Positions 39,649 to 50,925 of a stretch of 64,000 nt of DNA are shown in pieces. Where the stretch lies: contig NW_025955101.1 in NCBI RefSeq assembly GCF_022376445.1, forward strand, positions 1 to 64,000. The letters run 5' to 3'. Below the pieces are notes generated by a model that saw only the letters and a list, made by a program, of their open reading frames with translations, was not told where the DNA came from and made no database searches. Numbering within the stretch: position 1 is the first letter of the stretch; each line of letters begins with the position of its first letter. Both the position numbers and the translations under genes were made by a program. The stretch comes from Fomitopsis serialis. Lineage: Eukaryota; Basidiomycota; Agaricomycetes; Polyporales; Fomitopsidaceae.

Positions 39649-40423
39649 TCAAGCCTCGGCGGCCACAACAGGAGCTTCTTGGGCAGCAGCCTCGGCCTCA
39701 GCTTCAGCCTCAGGCTCTTCGGCGATGCTATCTTGACCTGGAGCGGCAGCAACGGTTTCCTTCTCTTCGTTACCCACCTTCGACCGAGGATATCAGACAG
39801 CGATCGAGACGGGCCACAATGTGGGATGCGCACCTTTGACGTGGGCTTACGGGACCCTGCGCGGGACGCCGGCTTCTTCGCTGTAGAGGCTGGTTTAGCG
39901 GAGCCTGCGCGAGACGCAGGCTTGGCCGAGGCCTTCGACGCAGGCTTGCTGGAGGTGCCTGCGGCCTTGGATGGGGGCTTGGAGGCAGCCTTGGATGGAG
40001 GTTTAGAGGCAGCTTTGGACGCAGGCTTCGCGGCAGCCTTTGAAGGCGGCTTCGACGCGGCCTTAGACGCGGGTTTGGCCTACGACGCGTTCAGCAAGAC
40101 GCAAAGCACGCTTATCGGAGAGCACGCACCCGTTTCGCCGGGGGCGGCGCGTCCTCATCAGCGGACGCGCCATTTGCGACTGCAGCGTCCTCCTCCTGGA
40201 CTTCGTCGGCCGTGCGTTTCTTTCCACGCGCAGCCTTCGGTTTCTCCTCTTTCTTCTTTTCGTCGGCAGCGCCGTCCTCCTCGGTGGCCTCCGCCTTGGC
40301 TTTCTTCACGCGAGGCTTAGCAGGGGCTTTCTTGGGCGCAGACTCGGCTCTGGGCTGGTCTTTGATGCGGGCAGAGCGGCGGGGCTCAGCGGGCGCGTCG
40401 GAGGCTGCGGCTTTGCGTGGCAT
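39649..40423 (-). CDS. Lys/Ala-rich chromatin-type protein (HMGN/H1-like)
   Basis: Three exons (40130-40423, 39834-40079, 39649-39777) give 222 residues. The N-terminal exon starts MPRKAAASDAPAEPRRSARI and contains RRSARIKDQPRAESAPKKAP, close to the RRSARLSA core of vertebrate HMGN nucleosome-binding domains, then acidic and Lys-rich blocks (EEKPKAARGKKRTADEV). Exon 2 is an H1-tail-like repeat with units such as KPASKAA and KPPSKAA. The last exon is acidic (EEPEAEAEAEAAAQEAPV). No globular domain is visible. Composition argues for nuclear DNA or nucleosome binding; this is inference. The same RRSxRIxxQP motif occurs in the peroxiredoxin arm at 31606. Confidence 0.78.
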
Positions 40424-41009
40424 GGTGGGGGGATCGCTGGTGGTGGATAAAGAGAGAGGAGTGAGCGTGAGCAGGGCGCGGGAGCTCGAACCCTATTCAC
40501 GATCAACGGCCCCGCACGTGCCTCGTGGCAGCCCCGTGACTCGCACGACGCTCTGCCACCCGCGCGAATATGGCAAGTCTGGTCTTTTGCTTGTCTTTTG
40601 TCCTCGACACTGGATGTTGGCTGCCTTGTCAACGGAGCAGAGCAGTCCCCTACTACCATCTCAGCTTTGGCAAACCTGTGCCAGCCTAGCTACGCTGACA
40701 ATAACCAACATCTGGGTGATACTTAGTACACCCATGGCACACCCGAGCGTCCGTGAAACGTACTGTAGCAACAGTTCTATCCAGGGCGATATCTGATCTG
40801 CTCATCTGCATTCTTTGTCCTGGCCGTAGCTGCATGCGATGATTGACAACGCACAATTGTCTGTACAATACAATTTTACAGTGTGCACTCATCGATGAAG
40901 GTTCTGTCGGAGAGCATCACGGCTTGCATTGCCAGGTGCAGTGATAGATATAGAACGACATTGAGCAAGCATTAGAAGAGATAGGAAGGGGACTCAAGGC
41001 ATTGACGTC
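40424..41009. other. Intergenic
   Basis: About 590 bp; promoter side of the chromatin-type gene, nothing else recognised. Confidence 0.45.
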
Positions 41010-42210
41010 TGCTCATGTTGGTCAATCGCTGAGGCCCTTTCCGAAAACTGTTGAGCTTCCACATCCGTCCGATAGAGACCTTCGTCCAGCCGTCCTCTTT
41101 GATGACGGACTCGATCTGTTCTCGCAGGGGTTGAATGCATTCAGGCTAAACAGATTGATGACACGGCGCGTGTGCGAAAGTCTAGCTTGCACGTTGAGTG
41201 AAGTCCGAGACGAAGGGAGAAATACAATCGTGGACATATGGACGGCGGTGAAGTTCGCCGCTAGGACGGCTTGAAGCAATTCCTCCGGGCGTTCTCAACC
41301 GGTGCGTTCTACGTCTTCTATCATCCACATGAGCAAGTCGTCCTGCGTAAACCGTGCCAATGTCGCAGTCAGTGGGGCCGGCTTCTAGAGTTGCAATGAA
41401 AACAGCGACATACAGCTTGTCCAGCCATTCTTTACTACGTTCCCCTGATTTGTATGCCGCTCGTCCATAATAGTTGTTAGGAATAGATGCGCACGGTGGG
41501 GAGCCCGATGTGGCCAAGGCAATGATGGTCCCACAATCCTATCGCCCCGCCGTTGAGATGATACTTCTGCTTTTATTTTTTCAAATACACCGGACGCACG
41601 GTTTGAGGATACCACAAGTTGAAGCATCCCAGCTCCCTTCATGGCGTTGTTTGTGTGGTTACAAGCAATGTTGAAGAACTCTTCATTGCGACATGGGCGT
41701 GTGCGGCCGTCAACATGAGTCGAAGACGAAGTCCTAACAAACACGCGATTGCTCGCCTGTGAGATACTAATCTGCGCAACTGTCGGGAACACCTTGACGG
41801 GAAGCCATTCTGCTCAAAAATGCTACGGTGTACTACGTACCTTCCGGGGTCGCCTGTGTGAAGTCGTTGAGGGCCAGTCCGACTTGTTCCAATGCTTCAG
41901 GGAAAATACGGGAGAGGCTGCGCGGTAGTCGCTCCTGTATTACTATATACCGTTATGTGTATCTGATCCCTGTGCGCATCCGGCGTAATTCAGCTGTGTA
42001 TATGGGTTGGACCTATTCCGCTCATATGTCAGTGTACTAGCGCACAGCGGGAGAACCCTGAGTTTGGAGGAATATACCTCTTTCAGAGCCTCCTGGAACG
42101 ACATTACGCCGTCCGAGAGCAAGTTGCGCAGTTCGTCGTTCATCCGTGCGCCGCTGGAGAGAACGATCCAGCGATCTAGGATGGTCACTTTGAAGAATAT
42201 GTACTGTCCA
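41010..42210 (-). pseudogene. Cytochrome P450 relic, heme region lost
   Basis: Blocks of one basidiomycete P450 type appear in order on the minus strand: FKVTILDRWIVLSSGARMND then SFQEALKE (42079-42205), RIFPEALEQVGLALNDFTQA (41845-41930), QISISQASNRVFV and CRNEEFFNIACNHT (41610-41795), EWLDKL (about 41430), LAANFTAVHMSTIVF (about 41240, the I-helix region) and QPLREQIESVIKEDGWTKVS then KLNSFRKGPQR (41020-41130). Blocks lie in different frames with stops between, and the ExxR and Cys-loop regions are absent. It is unlike the P450 at 10433 in motif wording, so it is not its copy. Confidence 0.82.
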
Positions 42211-42818
42211 AGCCCGTACAAGAGATAGCGGTTGGCACTGTTGTACGTCGTTTTGTCAATGTTGTACATCCATTGTCAGAGCATTGTCAGAGTCTGACCT
42301 CCGAGTCCGGCGACTGACGGCGAAGGAATTTAACTCCTTGCTCGATATTGAGACACTAAGCAAAGTAGTCCATAGCGGTATATCTGTAGCGCAGAAGGTT
42401 CTTAGCAGGCATGCGTACGAGTTTCGAACATCGTACTCACTACCTTTGAAACAGTACTGTACAGTAGCGCTGAGAGCCGCAACCGTTACAAAGTGGTCAA
42501 TTTCCATATTGAGGCGGTGGGTGAAGTTGCCCGATAAGGAAGCGGTGCTTACCGTAATAGAATATAGCTTCGAATTCTTATTCCCTGTTCCTGCTTATCC
42601 TCTTGCTCTTCCCCTTGTTGCTTGCAGCTGCTCATCCAGTCTGTATCTGCTATTGAAGCTTGAAGCTGACTTGTACCGACTGTGGCTGTGCTAGCGTTTC
42701 CGGGCCGTGGAGTTCAGTTGGTAGGACCACCGAGTTTCCACGGAGGAGAACGCTCCGAGTCGCACTACAACAGCTCGTCGAATCCTACTTTGCGTTCACT
42801 CGCACGTTTATCTCAAGC
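42211..42818. other. Intergenic, promoter of the UBR7 gene
   Basis: About 600 bp with one GAAGCTT motif (42653-42668) and no recognised coding sequence. Confidence 0.45.
42653..42668. repeat. GAAGCTT-type short tandem motif
   Basis: TTGAAGCTTGAAGCTG, third of five such loci. Confidence 0.45.
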
Positions 42819-44267
42819 ATGTCGGCTTATGGATCTCTATCTGGACCACAGTCATTGACAGCGCTCGCCGAGCAGCACCGCGCCCTGGTCGAGGAGGCCG
42901 CCGAAGCTCTACCACACCAGTTCTCACAGTGCACTTACTCCCTGGGCCCCATCCGACAAGCTGTCTACCTCTGCTTGACCTGCGCAGTACCAAGAGGTAT
43001 CTGCTCTGCGTGCAGCATCGCCTGCCACACGGACCACGAGCAGCTAGAGCTATTCCCAAAGCGTGCCTTCCGCTGCGACTGCCCGACGCGTGCCCTACCG
43101 CACGCATGCACGCTGCACTCCACGCTCGAGCCGGAGAATGCGGGGAACGCGTACGGGCAGAACTTCCGGGGCGTGTTCTGCAGGTGTAGCCAGCCGTACG
43201 ACGCGAAGAGGGAGCGGGAGACGATGGTGCAGTGTGTCGCGTGTGAGGTGCGCTCGCTCGGATCGCTACGCACGTTTGCTCATTCGTGTCGTGTCGTAGG
43301 ACTGGTTCCACGAGTCGTGTTTGAACCTGAGAGAACGCCCGCCACTCCGCGAACTCACACCCGAAGAGCAGGCCGACGAAGACGACGGCGCGTCGGACGC
43401 GTCTTCTGAGTTGCCTCCCGGCTTGATCACCGCGGACGACTACGACAGCTTCGTGTGTGGCGCGTGTGTATGCGAGATACCGACGCTCCGACGATGCGCG
43501 GGCACGCCAGGCGCGCTCATGGTCGTGCGTGACGCGCCTGAGCAGCCCTGGAAGGTCATCGGGCGGGAAGAAGGCGCAGACGGCAGCGCACTCGTGGAGG
43601 TGACGAAGATAGAGGAGTCGGACGTAGGAGAGAAGCGCGCACGGTCATCGACTGGCGAGGATGTGCCCAGCGCGAAGCGACCGCGCGTGTCAACAGAGCC
43701 GTCAGCGTCCCCGCCGTGTCTCGCGCCACCCGAGAATCCAGTTGCACAGAAGGTCCTGACGTCTGCGCTGCGTCCGAAGGAGTCAGACGAGAGCCATGCA
43801 CCTGGCCCAGGAAAGCTGGGCGCAGGCGACGTGTTTCTCACCGAGGGCTGGCGAGAGCGGTGGTGTAAGTGCCAGTCGGTGCGTCCTTCCACCCCTCTTT
43901 CATTCCTTTATTCAAGTAAGTATGCGCGGCAGTGTTTCCCCTCCCTGCAAGCACGCCCATACCTTCTCGAGGAAGATGAGACCTACTCGCCACCGGAAGA
44001 CCCCGACTCGGGCCTCACCCTTGAGGAGCTCGGCCTGCGCGCGCTGCAGCGGCTCCCGCGTGAACGTGCCATAGACGGCATCCGTGCCTTCAACGAGATG
44101 CGGTGCGTACCGCTTTCCGTCACGCTGTATACGATCTGACGCGTGTGCGGGGCAGGGACGACCTAATGAATCACCTCCGGCCGTTCGCACAGGAGGGCAA
44201 GGTGGTGACGGAGGCGGATATTCGTGCATTCTTCGACGCGAGAATCAATGGACAACAAGCCTCGTGA
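42819..44267 (+). CDS. UBR-box/PHD-type E3 ubiquitin ligase, UBR7/Mlo2 family
   Basis: About 420 residues starting MSAYGSLSGPQSLTALAEQH. The UBR box begins at Cys38 (FSQCTYSLGPIRQAVYLCLT) and runs through ICSACSIACHTDHEQLELFP, FRCDCPT and HACTLH, supplying the Cys/His zinc ligands. A PHD-type finger follows (FCRCSQPYD, MVQCVACEDWFHESCLNLRE, VCGACV), then a disordered acidic stretch with KRPR and the conserved C-terminus YLLEEDETYSPPEDPDSGLT and FNEMRDDLMNHLRPFAQEGK. Human UBR7 is a histone H2B ligase and S. pombe Mlo2 affects chromosome segregation; nuclear ubiquitylation is inferred. Three introns (for example before DWFHES and before CFPSLQ) splice in frame. Confidence 0.93.
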
Positions 44268-44873
44268 CGCCTGTGGGTGTGTATGATACCTGGTACTGAA
44301 GGTGGGACTCGATGGCTGCGTTCTGTACTAAGGTGGCTGGATATATGGACTTGCCCGAGCTGCTGACGAACTGGCAACTCATTTCCGTCCTCGGCGTCTT
44401 GGAGCTTTCTTACGTATGTCGTTGGGTTCCCAAGACGAGCTTCAAAATGATTCGCAGCTGCAAAGCACAATGTAGCGCTATCACCGTGTGCGAGCCGAAC
44501 AAGACAAATATCTCCTGCAGATGGACTGCAAATCTAACCATCCTCAGTTCTACTTCTCGCGTCCGCGGTCATATTCAGGAAGCCCAAGAAGCAAGGTGTG
44601 TGGTGCATGATAGAGGAGAACACCATCGACCAGCCCCTGAAGCTTGAAGCTCGAAGGCCTGACCCAGTGAAGCCTCTTGGTCACGTTGTGTCGCATAACA
44701 GCAATGAAGTAATACGTGAGTAGGCGAGTACTGTGAGTCTCCAGTACTCCTCGCGATAAGGTACGGCGTACACCATACGTATGAAGACACGGAGAAAGGA
44801 AGATACAAACGACTGGAACACCATAAAGAATACCGCAAGAATGCGTACCACAGGGCGTAACTTGTATGGCAAA
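44268..44873. other. Convergent intergenic region
   Basis: About 600 bp between two 3' ends. A GAAGCTT motif lies at 44637-44663. No gene seen. Confidence 0.45.
44637..44663. repeat. GAAGCTT-type motif followed by GAAGGCCTGA
   Basis: CTGAAGCTTGAAGCTCGAAG followed by GCCTGA; shares the trailing GAAGGCCTGA with the copy at 59826-59858. Confidence 0.45.
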
Positions 44874-47042
44874 TTATTCCTCGTACCTCTCCATGATCGG
44901 CTTCGTTAACAGCTTCAAAAGCCATTCCTCCAGTCTCGCTTCGTTTGCTTTCATTTCATCGAACGCTCCGTCCAATCGATCGGCCGTGCAGTACAAGACG
45001 TCCCGAATTTCGTCGTCATCTCGCAAGCCCGCGAGGAACGCCGCGGCCTTCGGGTCGTTTCCGATCTGGCTGATACAGAACATGACGGAGGTTGGCTCGT
45101 ATTCGGCGGCAACGAGCTTCCTCCTGCATTCCACAATCGCGTCTTTGAACGCGGTGACGGGCTCGCTACTCGGGTCTCCGTCCGTGATCGCGCATACAAG
45201 GAGCGGCCGCTGGAACGACGAGCGGGAGTCGATCTTGCTGTATACAAAGGGAATGAGAATGTCGCGACGAAGCGTACTGCCTATCCTGGTCCCACCGCGG
45301 GGCTGCCTCTTCACCAGGACCTTGTCCAACGCGTCCATGGAGAGATTCTGCTCCGTCACCCTCGCATTGATGAAGCGGAGGTCCACGCCGTGATCGTCTG
45401 GTACGATCTTCGTAGCGATTCTCGCCATGCAAGCAACAAGAGCCCGTTGTTTCGAGAAGCGATTGTCGAGGTTCATGGAGCCGCTGTCATCGCAAAAGAT
45501 GACCGGATGGTACAGTGATAGTGTGACCAGACGCTTGATATTCTCGGGTTTACTCAGCAGCGTGGTGTGGTCCTGACGGAGGGCAGCCGCGTTCGTTGCT
45601 AGGTTTTGAATGAAAGGGTCATTCGGTGCGAAGAACTTCTCGAGACCTGTCTCCTGGACGTATTTCCCAAGACTAGCCGAGAAATCTGCGGCGGAAATAA
45701 GTTCAGGCTCCGTCTTGAAAGTAAGAGCAAGTCAACTGCTATGGAAATTGAGGGTACTACTGCGGTGTCGTACCTCTGGCTTTGGTTGAAGCGGCTCCGT
45801 GGGTTCTGACTGAGCAGGTTTGGACTGGTTCTGCACAGGTTTAGGATCGCGTTGGACCGGCTAGACAGAAATTCGTCATATGAACATGATATGCATGACC
45901 GCGAGCAGCAGCACATACCTGCGGTTGATTCGTTATCTTTCCGAGCGCCGCTGGTTTCGTCTCTAGCTTTGGGGTCTCCACCATACAATACTCAGCCTAA
46001 ATCGCCGTCCATCAATATGTTGAGATAGAATACGAGAGCATACATACCGTGTCAACGGCAGGCTTAGTCGCGGTGTTGAGGTTCGAGTCACGTATTTGCT
46101 CGGGATACTATCTTGGCCTCAGAAGCCTGTGCATCCTCGGTACCTGTGGCCTGCACTACAGTTAGACATGCAGCATAGCCAGGACTGGTCAGCATACCAC
46201 TTCAGAACTGGGGTTGTTGTCCAAACGTCTTGTAAATTTCTCCGTGGCTTTGCTGCCAAGGACGCTCTGTGGCAAACGGTTACATCAGATACATTGAAAA
46301 CAATCTGAGATATGGGTTTGCGATACCTTGGCCACGTCCTGGAGAAAGCGACTTCAAGTTGAGCTTAGCGAAGACAGTGATTTGAGAGTAACGGACCTGG
46401 ACATGAACCTTATCCTTCGCACCAGAGATTTGGTACAGCTTGTTAATCGTGCCGACTGCGACATCCTTGATGAGCCCGCTGTTCACATATGCGATCACGA
46501 ACATGACCAGTGCGACAAGGAGATCGATGATAGCGCCGTGCTTCGCGTTACGTTCAGCCTTGCTCAGCAACTCCTGCTCCATGCCGACGTCCTTCGCAAG
46601 CTCCCTTACTGACTGTCCGCTCGCGTTCTCCGTATCGAGCGAAGCGCCGCTGTCGATGAGCTCGTGGACCAATTCCTTGTCGCGCACTTCGGTGAGGGCA
46701 TTCATGAGAGCCGTCGCATTGTCGTCCTTCGGGAAGCGTTTGTCGACATCCGCCCCCGCGTCCAAAAGGGCCCGAGCGATCTCGAGCCTGTTCTTCGTCG
46801 TGCGGGACGTAGAAGAGCGGTGGACGCTCTCTCGTGGACACAGCGTTCGAGTTTGCGCCATTTTTCAAAAGAAGACGGACGACCTCGAGGTGCCCGCGTA
46901 CACAGGCTGCTGCCAATGGCGTGAGTTTCTTCTCTCCGCCGATGGAGTTGATCGGCGACGGATTCGCGCTACCAAGATACTGCTAGAGGACGTCCTCCGT
47001 AAGTGTACCGTGGTAAGCGTGGTCGTGCAGGTTGATGGCCAT
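44874..47042 (-). pseudogene. Ankyrin / membrane-segment / vWA-domain protein gene, disrupted
   Basis: The minus-strand ATG at 47042 opens MAINLHDHAYHGTLTEDVL but codon 20 is TAG (46983-46985), followed in frame by QYLGSANPSPINSIGG. Ankyrin repeats (PLAAACVRGHLEVVRLLLKN, then NRLEIARALLDAGADVDKRF) lie in two different frames, with the shift near 46795-46812. After that, splicing is clean: a coiled region, a membrane segment (IIDLLVALVMFVIAYVNSGL), a disordered Pro/Gln linker and a von Willebrand A domain with an intact MIDAS (FCDDSGSMNLDN), ending at 44874. This architecture is common in basidiomycetes; its role is unknown. The well-kept remainder suggests recent inactivation or a polymorphic allele. 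No GT-AG intron of normal size removes the stop. Confidence 0.75.
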
Positions 47043-48501
47043 CGTTGAATGCGACGTCGCAGGATGAGGACTGAGTCCACCGGGACGACACGGGATCGAG
47101 CACTTAAAAGCGTCGCGGTTCCAACGATGCCTCTCTTTCACTTCGCCAATCCAGACAACTTAGCTCGCGCAATGAGGCATGCCCAGAGCGTTGGATTCCT
47201 AGCAGGCCGCAAACCTACCATCGGATGCGTGTAGGGTGAGTTGCTGCAGGCTAAAACCCACCCGTATCACTGGAGGATGCAATGGACTAAATCAGTCCTG
47301 TTAGCGGTCATGGAACGAATGAATATGCAACGTCTTCGCGGCCTCGCACCGAGTGGTAGGGGCGTGCTGGCAGACACTCAAGGTGAGGCTCAGGCCACAC
47401 GGGAATAGCTTGTGTGAGAGCTGTTCCAACGTCAGGGAAGAGAACACTACGACAATTCAAGCACGGATCATACCGTCCAGGACGTTTGGGCACCTAGCTC
47501 CTCGGATCACTTGCGATTGTCTTGCATGCAGCCCTCAGCCCTTAAACGACCTCTAAATGGAAGCATATCAACCGATTGGCTTTCCTTCAGAATCCGTTCC
47601 TATATTCATTGTTAGTGAGAAGTGAATGCTCAGACTGCGAGTTCAATACGACCACCAGAAAATTTGGACGCGACCTCTGGTGATGACTTGCTACTAGCTA
47701 GAAGCTGGCACTATCCTGTGCACGCAAAAGTTCAATCACCGATTGATCATTGGCGTAGCACTATTAACACCTTTGTGTGTCCCTCGACCCTCGAGGTGGC
47801 AGTGTCACCAGCGGAGTGACTAATTGGGGCTTGCAACTGGCACCAGTGAATCAGTCAGTCAGCATTGATAATTGAGTCTGCGACCCGCACATACCATTGC
47901 CATGTTTGTCTTGCTGAAGCTACATCGGGGAACCTGAGGGCCCTGAAACATGGTTCGGTATCGCCACGATGCATACAACACACAGCGGGACACAGACGTT
48001 GTCCTCAATGAATGATGATCTCCGTACCGCAAACTGATAGCGCGATGTGAACTTCCTCGACATCTTCTAGTCGCCTCGAGGCGGTAGCCCACTTGAGGAC
48101 GCCTCATCGCTCAGGAACCAGTGAGGAAACTGAGAACCGTCGAAAGGTCCCGCAACTCACTGAATCTATGTGTAAGCGCCAGACCGACGGATCAATGTCG
48201 TTGTCGCCCAAAGCGGAAAATTGAAGTCCTCCTATGGTTTCATGGGCCCGCGGCTAATGTGCAGCTGTGAGCGCAAAGGAAAACGGGGATGGCTCAGAAC
48301 GCAATTCCGCTGCTCCACATGGACTCACCATACATTATAGTACGACCGGGGCGCGGTGGGAAGAGTGTCTGTAGCAGGATGCTGCCGGCAGTACTCATTG
48401 AGTCGTGATTAATGAGGTATCAACACCCATAGTTATAAAGATCGAAATGGTCTCCTGACATTCTCTAGCATCCGCCCAAATTCGCGCTCACCTACTGAAT
48501 C
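47043..48501. other. Intergenic
   Basis: About 1.46 kb between the start codons of the ankyrin-vWA gene (-) and the first lectin-like gene (+). No family-level coding signal on either strand. Confidence 0.45.
48434..48440 (+). promoter_or_regulatory. TATA box of lectin-like gene 1
   Basis: TATAAAG, 62-68 bp before the ATG at 48502. Confidence 0.6.
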
Positions 48502-49383
48502 ATGTCTCAACTCCAAGACCTCACCCGCTGCCTCCTAGCCGCCGGTTACGCCGCGCACCCCGATGGGCAAAGCACGTACCTGCTCTACACCAACGACGGC
48601 ACTCTCGTATTGAAGCAGTGGACGGGTGACTCCTTTGGCAGAGAGGAGCTCGTCGCAACGGCTGTCCGTCCTGAGTCGGCGGCTGCCATCCTGCCCGACC
48701 CTGTGGACAGCCTCATATTCGCTATCACACCCTCCTCCACCCTTGCAGCCTTCCAGTACGATGAGGATGAGGAGGAGTGGCTGCAAGATCAGGCTCTTTC
48801 CAAGTACGACGTACATGGAAAGGGTAACCTCTCTGCATGCTACACCGTCGATCACCGCGTTTGCATCGTCTTCCAGAACGCGAGTGGCGCCCTCGTGCGT
48901 GTCGAAGAAACGGAGGTCGAGTCGGACGGGAGTGCGGACAGAGGAGCTGCATGGGCAGCTACGATCTTGAAGAAGGCGTCCGATCCGCTCCATGGGACGC
49001 CCATCTCTACCGTCTTCGATGACAAAGGCCTTCACGTCTTCTACGTCTCCGCAGCAGACCAACGTATCCACCACCTTCGTGAAGGTGCAGCGTGGGCGGA
49101 CGAGGAGATGTTCGATCAGACTTGGGGTTCCTTGCACGGGATCGTTGGGTCGACGAACAAGGAGAAAGGAGGCAGCTTCGAGGCTTACGTCCTGACCGCG
49201 GAACGCGTCATTCTGCAGGTCGACGACGGAGGGGACAGGCGTGAGTTGGGGAAGGTTGACAAAGATGGGAAGTTGGTGCCGAGCATCACTGCCGAGTGCT
49301 TCTCTGTGCTCGGATTTTTCATGGTGTCGTTCAGCTTGAACGTCAGCGTGCAGAGGAGGAGGAAGAGAATCTGCTGGTACTGA
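48502..49383 (+). CDS. Lectin-like beta-propeller protein (AAL-like), copy 1
   Basis: Intronless, 293 residues, starting MSQLQDLTRCLLAAGYAAHP. There is no signal peptide, so it is probably cytosolic. Repeating blade-like units such as STYLLYTNDGTLVLKQWTGD, LHVFYVSAADQRIHHL and AYVLTAERVILQV resemble fungal fucose-lectin (Aleuria aurantia type) propellers; sugar specificity cannot be read. The C-terminus is unusual: a hydrophobic strand-like run (CFSVLGFFMVSFSLNVSV) then the basic end QRRRKRICWY. It has a clear paralogue at 52184-53062 on the same strand, with a protease-like gene between. The missing introns contrast with the rest of the window. Confidence 0.72.
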   Translation: MSQLQDLTRCLLAAGYAAHPDGQSTYLLYTNDGTLVLKQWTGDSFGREELVATAVRPESAAAILPDPVDSLIFAITPSSTLAAFQYDEDEEEWLQDQALSKYDVHGKGNLSACYTVDHRVCIVFQNASGALVRVEETEVESDGSADRGAAWAATILKKASDPLHGTPISTVFDDKGLHVFYVSAADQRIHHLREGAAWADEEMFDQTWGSLHGIVGSTNKEKGGSFEAYVLTAERVILQVDDGGDRRELGKVDKDGKLVPSITAECFSVLGFFMVSFSLNVSVQRRRKRICWY

Positions 49384-49582
49384 GATCTGGAATCATGTCC
49401 GATGCCGCGTACATACCTAGGCTGTTTACATGACCAAGCACGGCATCTTCTCATTCCCATTGATTAGCTTCTCGGTCCGTCTGTGTCTGTATTGACTTTT
49501 GAATCGATCGTACCCACTATGACCCAGACCAATGATCGCTTCGTGATATAATTACACATGCTTCAAGGAGAGCGCGTCCTGG

Positions 49583-49592
49583 TATATATATA
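49583..49592 (+). promoter_or_regulatory. TATA box of the trypsin-like gene
   Basis: TATATATATA about 76-85 bp before the ATG at 49668. Confidence 0.55.
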
Positions 49593-49667
49593 CGATCTGT
49601 CGATTCTCCGTGAGGGGCACATCAGATACAAGGATCTGCTCGACCTTCCACTCATCTGTTTGCCGCC

Positions 49668-50925
49668 ATGGCCTCGAAGATCTATATGCCTGAATACATG
49701 CAGCATCCTGGCTGGACCGGTCAGCACCCGGACACTATCCAGGCTAACGGACTCCAGTTTGCCGATCTAGACGTCGGAAACTGGACCGTCAAACTCGAGT
49801 TTCGCGTCGGAGGCAAGGTCGCGAACGGCAGCGGATTCCTCATCAACGTCCCCGATTGCCCCAAAGCTGTCATCCTTACAGCTGGCCATAACCTCCTCGG
49901 TCCCGACGGGGCACGTTCCACAGACCTCGCCGTCCTCGAGGCGCCAGAGGCAAAGTATGTCATGCCGGAAGACGATGTCCACATTTCTGACGCTTTCACG
50001 GCAAACCGGCGGTGGACTGGGGCGCAATCCTCTATCCGCGCCAGCGGTTGAAGGATGCCAAAAAGGATGTTGGATTTGGATTCGGATGGAGCTTGCGCCT
50101 CGGTCATGCGGAACATATCAAGGGCACTGTATACGTCAGTGGCTACCAGGGCACTACGCCGTCTGGTCACCCCATCACGTCGTCTGGCCCACTCGTCGCA
50201 GCCTATGCAGACTGGCTGGAGTATCGCCCTAAGACGGAGCAAGGCATCAGCGGCTCTGTAGTATGGACGGAGTACCAAGGGTCTCCTACCGTCATAGCTA
50301 TTTAGTGAGTAAAACCCAATAAGCGTCCCACATGAAGGTCTGTCTGACTCAAGAATATCACAGTAATTCCAGCGCTGACCCTAAGCGCAAAAACGGCGGC
50401 AGCCGAGGGACGCGTCTCACTGTCGCTGTGCTACGCGAAGTCCTCTGCTTCGCGCAAGTCGGCCACTACAACGTTAGACTTCGCGCCCACGGGACCCCTA
50501 AGCAGGTCCAGCTGCTTCCCAAGCGTGGCTTGTACATGAGCTTCCCGGAGGAGTTCCCTTTCGCTAGAGTGCGGCTTGGACCGGGAGGGGCACTGGACAT
50601 CCTTCCGGCAGAAGTCAACAAGAAAACTAAACTGCATGCATTGGCAGTTCGGGGGCAATGGGCGCTCTTCAACGCACCGAAGCAGCAAATCACGTTAAGC
50701 GCGGACGTCCAGGAGGAATGTCTCTTCAGCATAGATGATAAGACGAAGAAGGGCTCGGACGAGACAGCGATTGAGATCGTGATCGCGAGGGGCGATGGGA
50801 AGTTGCAGTTGCGCATGCGAGGAGAGAAGCTGAAGGACCTTGAGGACGACTTTGAAGACGAGGACGCTGAGAGCTCCGAGGTTTCGATGGTCAAATACCC
50901 GGGCAAGGACGTAGTAAGTGCATGA
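49668..50925 (+). pseudogene. Trypsin-like serine protease gene with one frameshift
   Basis: The ATG at 49668 has a strong context (GCCGCCATGG). The first frame gives a PA-clan fold: NGSGFLINVPDCPKAVILTA followed by GHN, with catalytic His at residue 74. At codon about 114 (50000-50012, AAACCGGCGGTG) the frame breaks; shifting by one base resumes DWGAILYPRQRLKD, which supplies the Asp, and later GISGSVVW with the catalytic Ser. One intron after 50303 joins VIAIY to NSSADP. A further beta-rich region of about 170 residues (VRLRAHGTPKQVQLLPKRG to VSMVKYPGKD) is unrecognised. A single missing base separates His from Asp and Ser, so the allele is probably dead, or the assembly has an error. It lies between two lectin-like paralogues. 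Confidence 0.68.

Noticed and set aside
42690..42765. tRNA-like stretch (TTCAGTTGGTAGGA)
   Set aside because: No B-box GGTTCGANTCC and no cloverleaf could be drawn; it is more likely leader sequence of the UBR7 gene.
46985..47011. Tiny intron (GTACAC to CTAG) that would remove the ankyrin gene's stop codon
   Set aside because: It would be only 27 bp, well below the 45-60 bp minimum seen for introns in this window.
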